This document shows, piece by piece, positions 25,723-34,358 of a stretch of DNA of 64,000 nt. The first letter of the stretch is position 1. Each line of letters begins with the position of its first letter. The position numbers and the translations under genes are program-made. The stretch lies in assembly GCA_947165685.1 (NCBI GenBank), contig CAMVBK010000013.1, positions 3,703-67,702 of the forward strand, given 5' to 3'. The notes under the pieces are model-generated. The model had not been told where the DNA came from, ran no database searches, and was given only the letters and a program-made list of their open reading frames with translations. The stretch comes from F23-D06 sp947165685 (GTDB taxonomy: Bacteria; Bacteroidota; Bacteroidia; Bacteroidales; WCHB1-69).

Positions 25723-25950
25723 TCATTGCAAAAAACTGCCAGACAAGGGAGTTGCCGTGAAAACACGACCTCTGTTTTTTGCACGGCTTCGCAGACAGAC
25801 TGGCCGAAAATGGCAGCTCAATGGCGGGAATTGGCGTTTCAGTCGGGAGACCGCGGTGCCGCACACGTCCAAATACGACTCCTTGAACCTGTAGCTAGGA
25901 GCCTCCTTGCCCGTCGCGGGGTTGTGCCGCCATTGTACGTTCGCATACAT
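25723..25950 (-). pseudogene. IS1634-like transposase remnant (N-terminus only)
   Basis: The first ~32 codons read MYANVQWRHNPATGKEAPSY and then FKESYLDVCG, the characteristic opening of IS1634/IS1549-type transposases of Bacteroidota as I recall them. After that the reading frame loses all similarity and ends at 25723, so some 90% of the transposase is missing. It is the only content I can support in the gap between 25591 and 25979, apart from the promoter at 25630. No terminal inverted repeats were found by eye. Confidence 0.55.
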
Positions 25951-25979
25951 GGCGGCAGAAACACAAGGTGAACGTTGGG

Positions 25980-28784
25980 TTAGCGTTTAATAAACTTCCG
26001 GATGGCGCTATTGTTGTCGCTGCTGACGCGCACGAAGTACACACCGGAGACCAAATTGCTGAGATCGAGACGGGCATGGTTGTCAGTTAGTACCACAGTC
26101 TGAATTAGCTGGCCGAAAGCATTGAAAACCACTGCTTCTTTCACTTCAACATTGCCATTGATGCTCAATTCGATATAGTTGCCAGCAGGATTTGGCCTCA
26201 GACAAATACTTTGAGCCAAAAGGTGATGGTCAACACCTACACTGTCGGTATCAACACTGTCAATACCACCACTTGGGGTGGTGAAGCTGACAGGACTTGT
26301 CCAGTCACTGATCATATCAATGCAGTTTGCCTGCACACGCACCTGATATTCGGTTTCTGCTGTCAAGTCTGGAATTTGGTAGTGGGTAGTTGTTAAAGGA
26401 ATGCTTTCGCCCCAAGAAGAGGCGGCTGCTTCCTTATACTGTAAATTCCATTCGGTCTCAACGTAACCAGCTGTCCAACTAATATCCGCACTGTTCCAGC
26501 CAACAGAATCAACAGTAACGTATAAAGGCATTTCGCAAACAGGAGATATAAAACCGTCACAATTCGTGATGAAATTCAACAAAGTATCGGAAGTTATTGT
26601 GGACATGTCATCCTTGGAAAATAGAGTGTCTCCCGTGGGTGCCAATATTGTTAGCATGATCTCGTCATCATAACTTCCAGAATTCCAAATCATTGTCGTA
26701 TTGATCATGTCGCATAGCATTACACCGACAGTATCAATTATGGTGGAATATACACCTGTCGCATGCGTAGTGTTTTTCACAGTGGCTATGGGCAATCCGT
26801 TTTGTTGTATGCTGACGTATGCACCATTCCAGCCGTCACCATGACTGTCAACACACACGAAAGAATATTCGCATTGATGGGCAGGTGTGCAATTGCGTGT
26901 GGTGAAAGACGCATGATCCGGACACCAGTCACTCATATTTCCTTCGCCGCAGTCGGAACGCACGTAAACATCATATCCAGTGCCTGCATAGAGACCCGTC
27001 AGCGTATATGGATTCTGTGTAATTTGTATGGCGGTGCCCGTACCCGGGGTATAGCCGGAAGGACCGTATTCAATGATCCATTCAGTGGCCGAACCTCTTT
27101 CTGTCCAAGCAACTACAGCAGAGTCTTTGTAAATATCCGTGACAACAATATGATTTGGATACCGACAATTTGGAATCAGCGTCACATCAACATCATCAAG
27201 ATAAACTTCTCCAGAAGTGTTGTTGAAGTTTTTAAATGCAATGTATTTGCCTGTTCCCTGATAGGTGTTCAAGTCAACCGCCTGGTGTTGAAAGGTATTC
27301 GTAGCTGTACAAAAGACAGTGTCAACCGGAACGAAACCATCAAAACCATCAGCCTCCGTCATCACACCTACAATCATTCCATTGACAAGTTTTTCAACTC
27401 TCAGAAAGAAAGAGACTTCCAAAAGACTTACATCGATTTCTGCTTCAGGCATAACCACCATGTTATAGTTGGTAGCGTTAGAATAGAACCTCAGTGAACG
27501 ACCATCGGCTCCACCGTGATTAGGGAGGCTAACAAAGGGATAAAAAGTGCTGAAGCAATCATATTTAGTCCAACAGTCTGGAATCCACGTGCTTATGGAG
27601 CCCGTGGTGTTACATGAGTTGAAATCTTCGGAAAATGGAATGGAGATTTTAGCGCATTCGGTAGTGAAATCGGTCATAGCCCATTCGCTTACTTGACCGG
27701 GAGCGCATACGGCACGCATTCTTGCTTTATAGCGGGTATGCGAATCCAGTTGATAGAGGGTGACCATACCCCCTGTTGGATTGATGATGGATGTCCATAA
27801 TGAATCGCTAAAGAGGGCATATTCCATTTCCCACGCATTTTCGTCATAACCAGGAACCCAAATCACGTCAGCAGAAGTGTCACTGACATGGTCAACATAG
27901 ATGTTCGGCTCGATGCAGGTTACCGTATTGTCGCAAAAGCCACCAAAGATGACATTGTTACGAACATTTGCTGGCGTACCAGACGATGATGGAATCGTGT
28001 TGATATCGTAAGGTGTGTTTCGATTGTAAACATAACGTGTACAATTTGAGTGAGCAGTGTGAACGGAACAACGGGTGTTGTCCCAAAGAGCGGTGTAATC
28101 ATTGGTAATATCAACAAAGATTAACACAAGATTATCAGTGCCATTATAGGCGAATGGAGCGAAGAAATGAAAGGTGTTCCATCCATTTTCCAAGTCTTGG
28201 TCAGCATCAAATACCAATTGAGCATCATTGGCAGGCAACCAGGTGGATACTGTGGTCGCTGTAGTGTGCATCAGATAAATTTTATAACGTCTGGATTGTG
28301 TCACATTGGACATCTCAAAGGATAAGGAATAGATGTTGCCTGCACTCCCTATTTCCGCCGCTGTGAATATTTGCTGTGAATATCCATATTGATAGAAGTC
28401 GTATGTGGGAAGATATTCATTCATAGAAGTGCCGTTGCCCACGGCATTTTCACCACCCGCCAAGCAGTCTGTAGTAAAAGATATTGTACTCCATTCGCTC
28501 ATGGTATTGTCATTGTAATTGGCTTGGAGACGTACCACATAATAGGTGAGCGGCTCAAGTGGGCTGAGCATATAGGACGTGCCTGTAATATTTGATATAA
28601 AAACGCCATCGGCTTGGCCCACTTCAGCGTATTCCAAAGAATAGGAACTGACAGTGCCGGTAGAGTCGTTGTCCCATGACACCAAAGCGGAAGCGCCGGC
28701 AATCTGGGTGACCTGCAGATTTTGTGCGATTGCACCATAAGCCGTGAATAATGCTGCCAGTAGAAAAAGAGAAATGTTTTTCAT
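25980..28784 (-). CDS. Fibronectin type III multidomain protein with T9SS type A sorting domain
   Basis: This 934-aa exported protein begins with a signal peptide (about residues 1-20, ending AYGAIA). It holds several FN3-like domains (for example around VSWDNDSTGTVSSYSLEYAE and DISWTAGYVETEWNLQYKE), mixed with beta-sandwich segments of a secreted adhesin or enzyme-accessory type. The last ~80 residues (from about 855, LRPNPAGNYIELS through GVYFVRVSSDN) form a type A T9SS C-terminal signal, so it should be exported by the type IX system and anchored at the surface. No catalytic domain was recognised. It starts 21 bases after the FISUMP gene and is probably cotranscribed with it. Confidence 0.88.
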   Translation of the reverse strand: MKNISLFLLAALFTAYGAIAQNLQVTQIAGASALVSWDNDSTGTVSSYSLEYAEVGQADGVFISNITGTSYMLSPLEPLTYYVVRLQANYNDNTMSEWSTISFTTDCLAGGENAVGNGTSMNEYLPTYDFYQYGYSQQIFTAAEIGSAGNIYSLSFEMSNVTQSRRYKIYLMHTTATTVSTWLPANDAQLVFDADQDLENGWNTFHFFAPFAYNGTDNLVLIFVDITNDYTALWDNTRCSVHTAHSNCTRYVYNRNTPYDINTIPSSSGTPANVRNNVIFGGFCDNTVTCIEPNIYVDHVSDTSADVIWVPGYDENAWEMEYALFSDSLWTSIINPTGGMVTLYQLDSHTRYKARMRAVCAPGQVSEWAMTDFTTECAKISIPFSEDFNSCNTTGSISTWIPDCWTKYDCFSTFYPFVSLPNHGGADGRSLRFYSNATNYNMVVMPEAEIDVSLLEVSFFLRVEKLVNGMIVGVMTEADGFDGFVPVDTVFCTATNTFQHQAVDLNTYQGTGKYIAFKNFNNTSGEVYLDDVDVTLIPNCRYPNHIVVTDIYKDSAVVAWTERGSATEWIIEYGPSGYTPGTGTAIQITQNPYTLTGLYAGTGYDVYVRSDCGEGNMSDWCPDHASFTTRNCTPAHQCEYSFVCVDSHGDGWNGAYVSIQQNGLPIATVKNTTHATGVYSTIIDTVGVMLCDMINTTMIWNSGSYDDEIMLTILAPTGDTLFSKDDMSTITSDTLLNFITNCDGFISPVCEMPLYVTVDSVGWNSADISWTAGYVETEWNLQYKEAAASSWGESIPLTTTHYQIPDLTAETEYQVRVQANCIDMISDWTSPVSFTTPSGGIDSVDTDSVGVDHHLLAQSICLRPNPAGNYIELSINGNVEVKEAVVFNAFGQLIQTVVLTDNHARLDLSNLVSGVYFVRVSSDNNSAIRKFIKR

Positions 28785-28805
28785 ACGATAACGTTTTGTT
28801 GATGA

Positions 28806-30299
28806 TTATTCATTGCGAAGACAACGGACGGAATGACCTCTTACTTTTTCGAAGTCTTGTCTGCGCACCGTGGCGACATACCAGGCAATATCTCGGTCGT
28901 ATGCGCGGCTGTTATTATATTGGGTGGCAGTCCAAAAATTAGTGAAGGTGAGGAAACCAAAATAGCCCAAACTAGTAATATCCCCTGCGGGAAGTGCGGA
29001 AAAATTAGTGGCGTTGTTATTACTTGGCATATTGCCAACCGCGCAAGTAGTGGTGTCATAACTCCAGCTCAAGGCATTATCCGCCAATGCCTTGCCTATA
29101 TAGTTTGAATCACCATTGCAAAGATACTGGCTTTGGCTGCTTACATAATCCGTCAGTTGTGTCCATTCCGCATCGCTTGGCACATGCCATCCATTGGGGC
29201 AGATGCCTTGCACACCACTCGGATTGCTATTGCTGGAGGCTGAGCCACCCATCACGGCCTGCCAGTTATAGAGATAGCCGTATGTGGACACATTGCTTGC
29301 ACTACCATTTGGATAACATCGATATGCATAGTTTTCAGTATAATTGGCTAAGGGTATATTCGTGCCGTTGGCGTAACGTGTGGTGCGCAGGTTCTCACGC
29401 ATCCAACACTGGCTGCCAAGCTGCACCGTGTTGTATATGTTCCCATCAATGTCGGTGAGGGTAGCTGCATTGGGACATGGATATCCATCAGTGGTGGTAA
29501 ATTCTATCTCATTGCCATACGCTGTACCTGCACTGTTCGTCGCGTATGCCCGCACATAGTAATGGACAATAGGCTGTAAACCCGTAATAAGGCTGGTGAA
29601 ACTGCCCAATCCGCTGCTGTCAACAGTATGGCTGTCATTAACAGTAGGATTAGGAGAGGTACTCCAGCATACACCGCGAGCCGTTACTGCTGCAATGCCT
29701 TCGTAATTCACGTTGCCGTCGCAAGTGACTGATGTGAAGGAAACTCTATTCACTCCGTTGGTTGTGATTGTCGGCGTGGCGGCCGGTGTGGTGAATTGAC
29801 GTTGTGTACCATATACAGTGCCTGCATTATTGGTAGCGTATGCCCGAACATAATAATGCGTGCCAGGTTGCAAGCCTGTGATATGGCTGGTGAAACTGCC
29901 TACATCGTTGCCATCAATTGTAAGACTGTCTGTAATGGTGGGATTCGTGGAAGTGCTCCAACATACGCCTTTGGCTGTCACTCCGGAGATTCCATCTGAA
30001 GATACAGTTCCTCCGCAGTCTGCTGCAATACAGGTAATATTGCTTACTGCAGAAGTGCTTACCGTTGGTGTTTTGACGGTAGTAATAAGGCTTCGCTGAA
30101 TACCATACGCTGTCCCCGAGTTATTGGTGGCGTAGGCCCGTATATAATAACGGGTGTTGGGCTGCAAACCTGTGATATAGCTGGTGTAATTGCCAAAACC
30201 GCTACTGTCAACCGTCAAGTTATTATTTATCGTGGGATTTGTCGAGGTACTCCAGCATACGCCTCGAGCGGTCACCGGATAAGCGGCTTCATTGGTCAC
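28806..30299 (-). pseudogene. FISUMP/FN3-repeat protein, downstream part after an in-frame stop
   Basis: This is the 3' portion of the gene that begins at 33902. It is in the same frame and continues the repeats without a gap; the frame is open right up to the stop codon at 30426-30428. It contributes about three complete ~97-aa repeats (core ARGVCWSTSTNPT, then LQPNTRYYIRAYATN). A second FISUMP domain follows (from about 29460 down to 28806, with GSQCWMRENLRTTRY, CPNGWHVPSDAEW and SVRCLRNE). On its own it has no signal peptide, so a product started at the internal ATG at 30299 would stay in the cytoplasm. Read-through or sequence error would restore a single protein of about 1,700 aa. Confidence 0.8.
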
Positions 30300-31560
30300 A
30301 TCTCCGCCGCAGACAGCAGAAGAGTCTGTTATGCTACTGATAATGTTTGTGCTTACTATGGGTGTTCCTACTGGAGTTGAAAAGCTTCGTTGTGTGCCAT
30401 AAACCGTACCATTACCGTTCGTGGCTTAGGCCCGCACATAGTAATGGGTGTTGGGCAGCAAACCCGTGATATAGCTGGTGAAATCACCCAAACCGCTGCC
30501 GTCAACGGTCAGACTGTCGTTTATCGTGGGATTCGTTGAGGTACTCCAGCATACGCCTTTGGCCGTCACAGTTGTCATGCCCTCGCTGGTTACATTTCCG
30601 CCGCAAGTAGCCGTGGTGTATGAGATGTCGCTGACGGTGTTGGTGCTCACTTCAGGCATGGGCTCCAAAGTGTTGAAGAACCGTTGTGTGCCATAAACCG
30701 TACCGGCACTGTTGGTGGCGTAGGCACGAATATAGTAGCGGGTGTCAGGTTGCAAACCCGTAATGGAGCTGGAGAAGCTGCCCAAACCGCCGCCGTCAAC
30801 GGTATGGCTGTCATTGGTTGTGGGGTTAGGGGAAATGCTCCAGCATACCCCTCGGGCGGCAACCCCGTCAAGACCTTCGTAAGTCACTTCCCCGCCACAA
30901 GCGGCAGAGGTGAAAGTGATATCGCTTAAGGCAGCCGTGGTCACCGTTGGCAGGGCACTCGGGGTGAAGAAACTCTTTTGTTCCCCATATACGGTGTCTG
31001 TGCCATAATAGATGGCGTATGCCCTCACGTGATAGGTGGTGTTGGGTTGCAAACCTGAAATACTACTGGCGAAACTGCCAATGCCGCTGCCATCAACGGT
31101 ATGGCTGTTTGCCAGGGTGGGATCAGCCGAAGTGCTCCAGCAAACGCCATAGGCCTCAACGGCGAAAGGATTGCCTGCCGCTACATTTCCTCCGCAAGTG
31201 GCGGAAGCACACGTGATGTCACTTACAGATGTGGTGTTCACCGCTATAAATGACACAGGAGTAGTGAAACTGCGTTGCTCGCCGTATGCAATACCGGCAA
31301 CGTTGATGGCGTATGCCCGCACATAATAAGTGGTGACGGCATCCAAATTATCCATACTACAGGTGAATGTATTCAACCCGCTGTTATCCGAAATATGACT
31401 GTCAATAATCGTGGGATCGGGAGAAGTACTCCAGCAAATACCGCGTCCTGTTATGGGAGAACCTCCCGTGGAATTGATCCGACCACCACAAATTGCTGAA
31501 TATTCGGTGACATCCGAAACAGGAAGAGTGGATATACTTGGCAAAAACACGGGATCTCCC
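29515..31560. repeat. Tandem array of seven ~290-bp coding repeats
   Basis: Seven consecutive units of about 97 codons inside the FISUMP gene, similar at DNA as well as protein level (each with a GCGTATGCCCGCACATA-like stretch and an ACTCCAGCATAC-like stretch). The array suits recombinational expansion and contraction. Confidence 0.85.
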
Positions 31561-33902
31561 TCATTGCGAATACAACGGACTGACATACCATTACTTTTGT
31601 TGCCAAAATTGTTCCTTTCCACAAAACTGTTGCCGTAATTCAAACTGTAATAATAGGCAAAGTCGTCATTGTAGGCCGTGGACGACCAGAAATTGGCACT
31701 TTCGCCATAACCATCGGAGATACCGTATGCGTAGCCCGCAGGGAAAGCGGAAAAGGAGGTGGTGTTATTGGAAGAGACTTCGTGACCAACAGCACAAATG
31801 TTACCGGAAACGCTCCAACCCGTATCGAGCGCCATGGACTTGGCAATACTGCTTGTGTTATCGCCACATATATACTCACTCCTGAAACTAAGATATTCTA
31901 ACAATTGCGCCCATTCGGCATCACTGGGCAAATGCCAGCCGTAAGGACAAATGCCTTGAATGGGGCCTGTGGATGGGGTGCCGGAACTTGCACTTTTCAT
32001 CGCGGCTGCCCAATTATACAAATATCCTGCGAAGGAATCCCCTACGCTATCGCCTGGCAGATAAAAACAGGCCGTCGACACACTCGTCCCCTCTCCCAAT
32101 GGAATCATTTCACCATCCGTGTAACGAATTGCGCGCATATTCTCTTTCAACCAACACTGGCTGCCAATGGCAACGGCATGATATTCGTTTCCATCAACAT
32201 CTGTCACGGTTGTGACATTCTGGCACGGATTGGTAAGATAGGGGTTTTCCTCAACAGAAACAGGATTGTTTCTACCACGAAAAGCAATTTCCCATTCGGT
32301 CATCCAGCCGTTATAAGCACCCCAACCATCGATGATTTCAATAGCCCATGTACCATTTATCGGACAACCAATAAGTTGGGAGAAGGGTTGGTCAGGGTGA
32401 TATACTTGGGTCATGTTGATCGTATTGGTAGAGTCCACTTTACCATCTGTAACATTTATACTGTCATAAACATAACCTGACCCATTGGCGTATTGATAGC
32501 CGCTGGTCGTATTATCTGACCAACAGTAATTCCATGGAACTCCTATTTGATTCTGGCTGTTAGTAGGATCACATCCGGAGGAACTGGTATTAGCTTCACC
32601 AAAAAATGCACCACTTACGAAGCCTGTCGTCAAGTGCCATCCCCAGGGAGTTGGAATCTGACTTGAACATAAGGAGGTTCCCTGCTCGTATTTGTTCATT
32701 ATCTTTGCCCTTTGCCCATTCGGACAAGTCAGTGCAATATAAAGGTCCCCGATATAGGAATGCTCCAGTTTGGCGCGAATAAATAAAATATCTTCAGCGT
32801 CCTGGAGGGTGGCTGTAGGTGTGAAACCTGAAACCTCTATGGAAGAACCATGAACACAACCATTATCGCAATCAACACCATCCGGGATAAAAACAGTCTC
32901 TGTATTTGTAAAGGAGATCGTAGGCGCACATAAAACACTTTCACCATACGCCGTGTCTGTTCCACTTATGGCATAGGCCCTGATGAAATAGCGGGTGTTT
33001 GCATCCATCTCTGTGAGAACAGCAGAAAACATACCTTCTGCCATGCCGCTTGAGATGTGATTGTCATGAAAAGAAGGATTCGGCTCGCTACCCCAACAAA
33101 AACCTGTTTGAACAGTCCCTAAATCGTATGTGTTCACGGTGCCAAAACAATGTAAAGTGGTTTTATCAGGAAACTTTACAGAATCCGTAGTAACTTCAAT
33201 GGGGTATCCTGCAAACGCAAGGGTAATCTCCTCACTGGTATATTGCATCTGTTGGACAGGCGCACTTTGCCGAATGTGGTCGTAAATTTGAGCGAATCCG
33301 GTATATCGCATTTCATCACCCAACTCAAAATCATGCGAAGAGGACCCTTTGATATTTACTTTGATCGTCTTTGGATTGTTGCTTGCGTAAGCGATTCTGT
33401 CAGCTCCACCGTGTCCGACGTTTACCATCTTCAAACTACGGATGCCACTTCGGGCCTGTATGGATAACACATAGGTTTGCGGGGTGGATAGCGTGATGTC
33501 AAAATAATTGTCCCCCGATGTGATTCTGCCCGTGTACTGGGCATGTCTTTTCCCATTAATGTCCAGAATCTGGATGATCACTTCTTCATTCCTGTCGGAA
33601 AAGATATTCACTCGCGTATGTCCTTCAAAAGGATTAGGCATCACCTTCATTTCGTTGGCTTGTTGGACATCCTCAATGCCCACACCAATATTCAACGTAT
33701 ATGTAGTGTCTGGAAACAATAAGGTCTCCTGCCAATCACGACTTAGATTTTGTATGGTTATGCCATTCATTTTGACATAGGAACCCTGCTGGTCTTCCCC
33801 TGAAAACACTAACGTTACAGAATTCTGTGCATAACAGTGCAATATTAGTGTCAGAAGTGCGAAGAGACTTAATATTATTTTGGGGAATGAGTTCATCTTC
33901 AT
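30426..33902 (-). CDS. Secreted FISUMP-domain protein with P-domain and FN3-like repeats, truncated by an in-frame stop
   Basis: It starts at MKMNSFPKI with a signal peptide (about residues 1-25). A sorting-domain-like module near the N-terminus comes next (MKVMPNPFEGHTRVN to LKMVNVGHGG), then a proprotein-convertase P-domain (LEHSYIGDLYIALTCPNGQ to INGTWAIEIIDGWG), which usually follows subtilisin-like proteases but has no protease here. A FISUMP domain follows (GSQCWLKENMRAIRY, CPYGWHLPSDAEW, SVRCIRNEG), and then the first four tandem repeats. The frame ends at TAA (30426-30428) where every other repeat has a Tyr codon (RAYATN). Earlier in-frame ATG codons up to 34025 precede the promoter and are not used. 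Confidence 0.83.
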   Translation of the reverse strand: MKMNSFPKIILSLFALLTLILHCYAQNSVTLVFSGEDQQGSYVKMNGITIQNLSRDWQETLLFPDTTYTLNIGVGIEDVQQANEMKVMPNPFEGHTRVNIFSDRNEEVIIQILDINGKRHAQYTGRITSGDNYFDITLSTPQTYVLSIQARSGIRSLKMVNVGHGGADRIAYASNNPKTIKVNIKGSSSHDFELGDEMRYTGFAQIYDHIRQSAPVQQMQYTSEEITLAFAGYPIEVTTDSVKFPDKTTLHCFGTVNTYDLGTVQTGFCWGSEPNPSFHDNHISSGMAEGMFSAVLTEMDANTRYFIRAYAISGTDTAYGESVLCAPTISFTNTETVFIPDGVDCDNGCVHGSSIEVSGFTPTATLQDAEDILFIRAKLEHSYIGDLYIALTCPNGQRAKIMNKYEQGTSLCSSQIPTPWGWHLTTGFVSGAFFGEANTSSSGCDPTNSQNQIGVPWNYCWSDNTTSGYQYANGSGYVYDSINVTDGKVDSTNTINMTQVYHPDQPFSQLIGCPINGTWAIEIIDGWGAYNGWMTEWEIAFRGRNNPVSVEENPYLTNPCQNVTTVTDVDGNEYHAVAIGSQCWLKENMRAIRYTDGEMIPLGEGTSVSTACFYLPGDSVGDSFAGYLYNWAAAMKSASSGTPSTGPIQGICPYGWHLPSDAEWAQLLEYLSFRSEYICGDNTSSIAKSMALDTGWSVSGNICAVGHEVSSNNTTSFSAFPAGYAYGISDGYGESANFWSSTAYNDDFAYYYSLNYGNSFVERNNFGNKSNGMSVRCIRNEGDPVFLPSISTLPVSDVTEYSAICGGRINSTGGSPITGRGICWSTSPDPTIIDSHISDNSGLNTFTCSMDNLDAVTTYYVRAYAINVAGIAYGEQRSFTTPVSFIAVNTTSVSDITCASATCGGNVAAGNPFAVEAYGVCWSTSADPTLANSHTVDGSGIGSFASSISGLQPNTTYHVRAYAIYYGTDTVYGEQKSFFTPSALPTVTTAALSDITFTSAACGGEVTYEGLDGVAARGVCWSISPNPTTNDSHTVDGGGLGSFSSSITGLQPDTRYYIRAYATNSAGTVYGTQRFFNTLEPMPEVSTNTVSDISYTTATCGGNVTSEGMTTVTAKGVCWSTSTNPTINDSLTVDGSGLGDFTSYITGLLPNTHYYVRA

Positions 33903-33930
33903 ATCAGTTTTTTGTTTTCTTATTATGCTG

Positions 33931-33938
33931 CAAAGATA
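33931..33938 (-). promoter_or_regulatory. Predicted promoter of the FISUMP-FN3 gene pair
   Basis: CAAAGATA reads TATCTTTG on the - strand, 29 bases upstream of the ATG at 33902. A second match, TAGATTTG (34023-34030, - strand), lies further up. Confidence 0.5.
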
Positions 33939-34120
33939 TAGGGGACCTCTATTATTACCATTTTGCGCCACACCTCCAGACCATGCGAGGTCCGTTGAAC
34001 ATAATCTGAAAATATGACGCTGCAAATCTACATAATATTCTTTTAGTTCGGCTTGTTTTTGATTTTTTCTTCTTTTTAGGAGGGGGCAATATGTTTCTGA
34101 TTATCAATTAGTTGGCTTAT

Positions 34121-34231
34121 TCAATTCATCCCAAGACGCATTACTTGCTCATACCGGCACAGGGTGTAGACCCGGTTTGTCAGGGTGTTGAAGGCTGCGT
34201 TCCGCGCAAACCCGACCACACGGCCGGACAT
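34121..34231 (-). CDS. Possible 36-aa small protein or gene remnant
   Basis: A short frame with a strongly coding-like composition (MSGRVVGFARNAAFNTLTNR, then VYTLCRYEQVMRLGMN) ends in TGA at 34121. The open frame extends a little upstream of the ATG. It has no recognisable domain, and it could be the C-terminal scrap of a larger decayed gene. It is the only protein-like content seen in the 33939-34276 gap. Confidence 0.3.
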   Translation of the reverse strand: MSGRVVGFARNAAFNTLTNRVYTLCRYEQVMRLGMN

Positions 34232-34276
34232 TCCGTAACAGGAAAGATGTGGTAGAAACCCATCACGCTCCCACGA

Positions 34277-34316
34277 TAAAAAAATATCGCATCGTTCACC
34301 GATGCGACATTTTTTA
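34277..34316 (-). terminator. Terminator of the polysaccharide operon
   Basis: The perfect 8-bp stem TCGCATCG/CGATGCGA is flanked by an A-run and a T-run on either side, so it can act in both directions. It lies about 30 bases past the stop of the last polysaccharide gene. Confidence 0.85.
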
Positions 34317-34317
34317 A

Positions 34318-34358
34318 CCCTTAAACACTAACCCCTAAACCTTAACCCTTAACCCTTC
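34318..34358. repeat. TTAACCC/CTAAACC array at the end of the polysaccharide locus
   Basis: Units such as CCCTAAAC, CCTTAACCC and CTTAACCC are repeated about six times with variation. This is the same telomere-like family as the other intergenic arrays and it overlaps the 3' codons of the last gene. Confidence 0.7.

Noticed and set aside
25714..25971. 85-codon + strand frame between the coiled-coil nuclease and FN3 genes
   Set aside because: The - strand reading of the same stretch begins with a recognisable transposase N-terminus, which explains it better.
26763..27497. 244-codon + strand frame opposite the FN3/T9SS gene
   Set aside because: No start context or domain; the - strand gene explains the coding signal.
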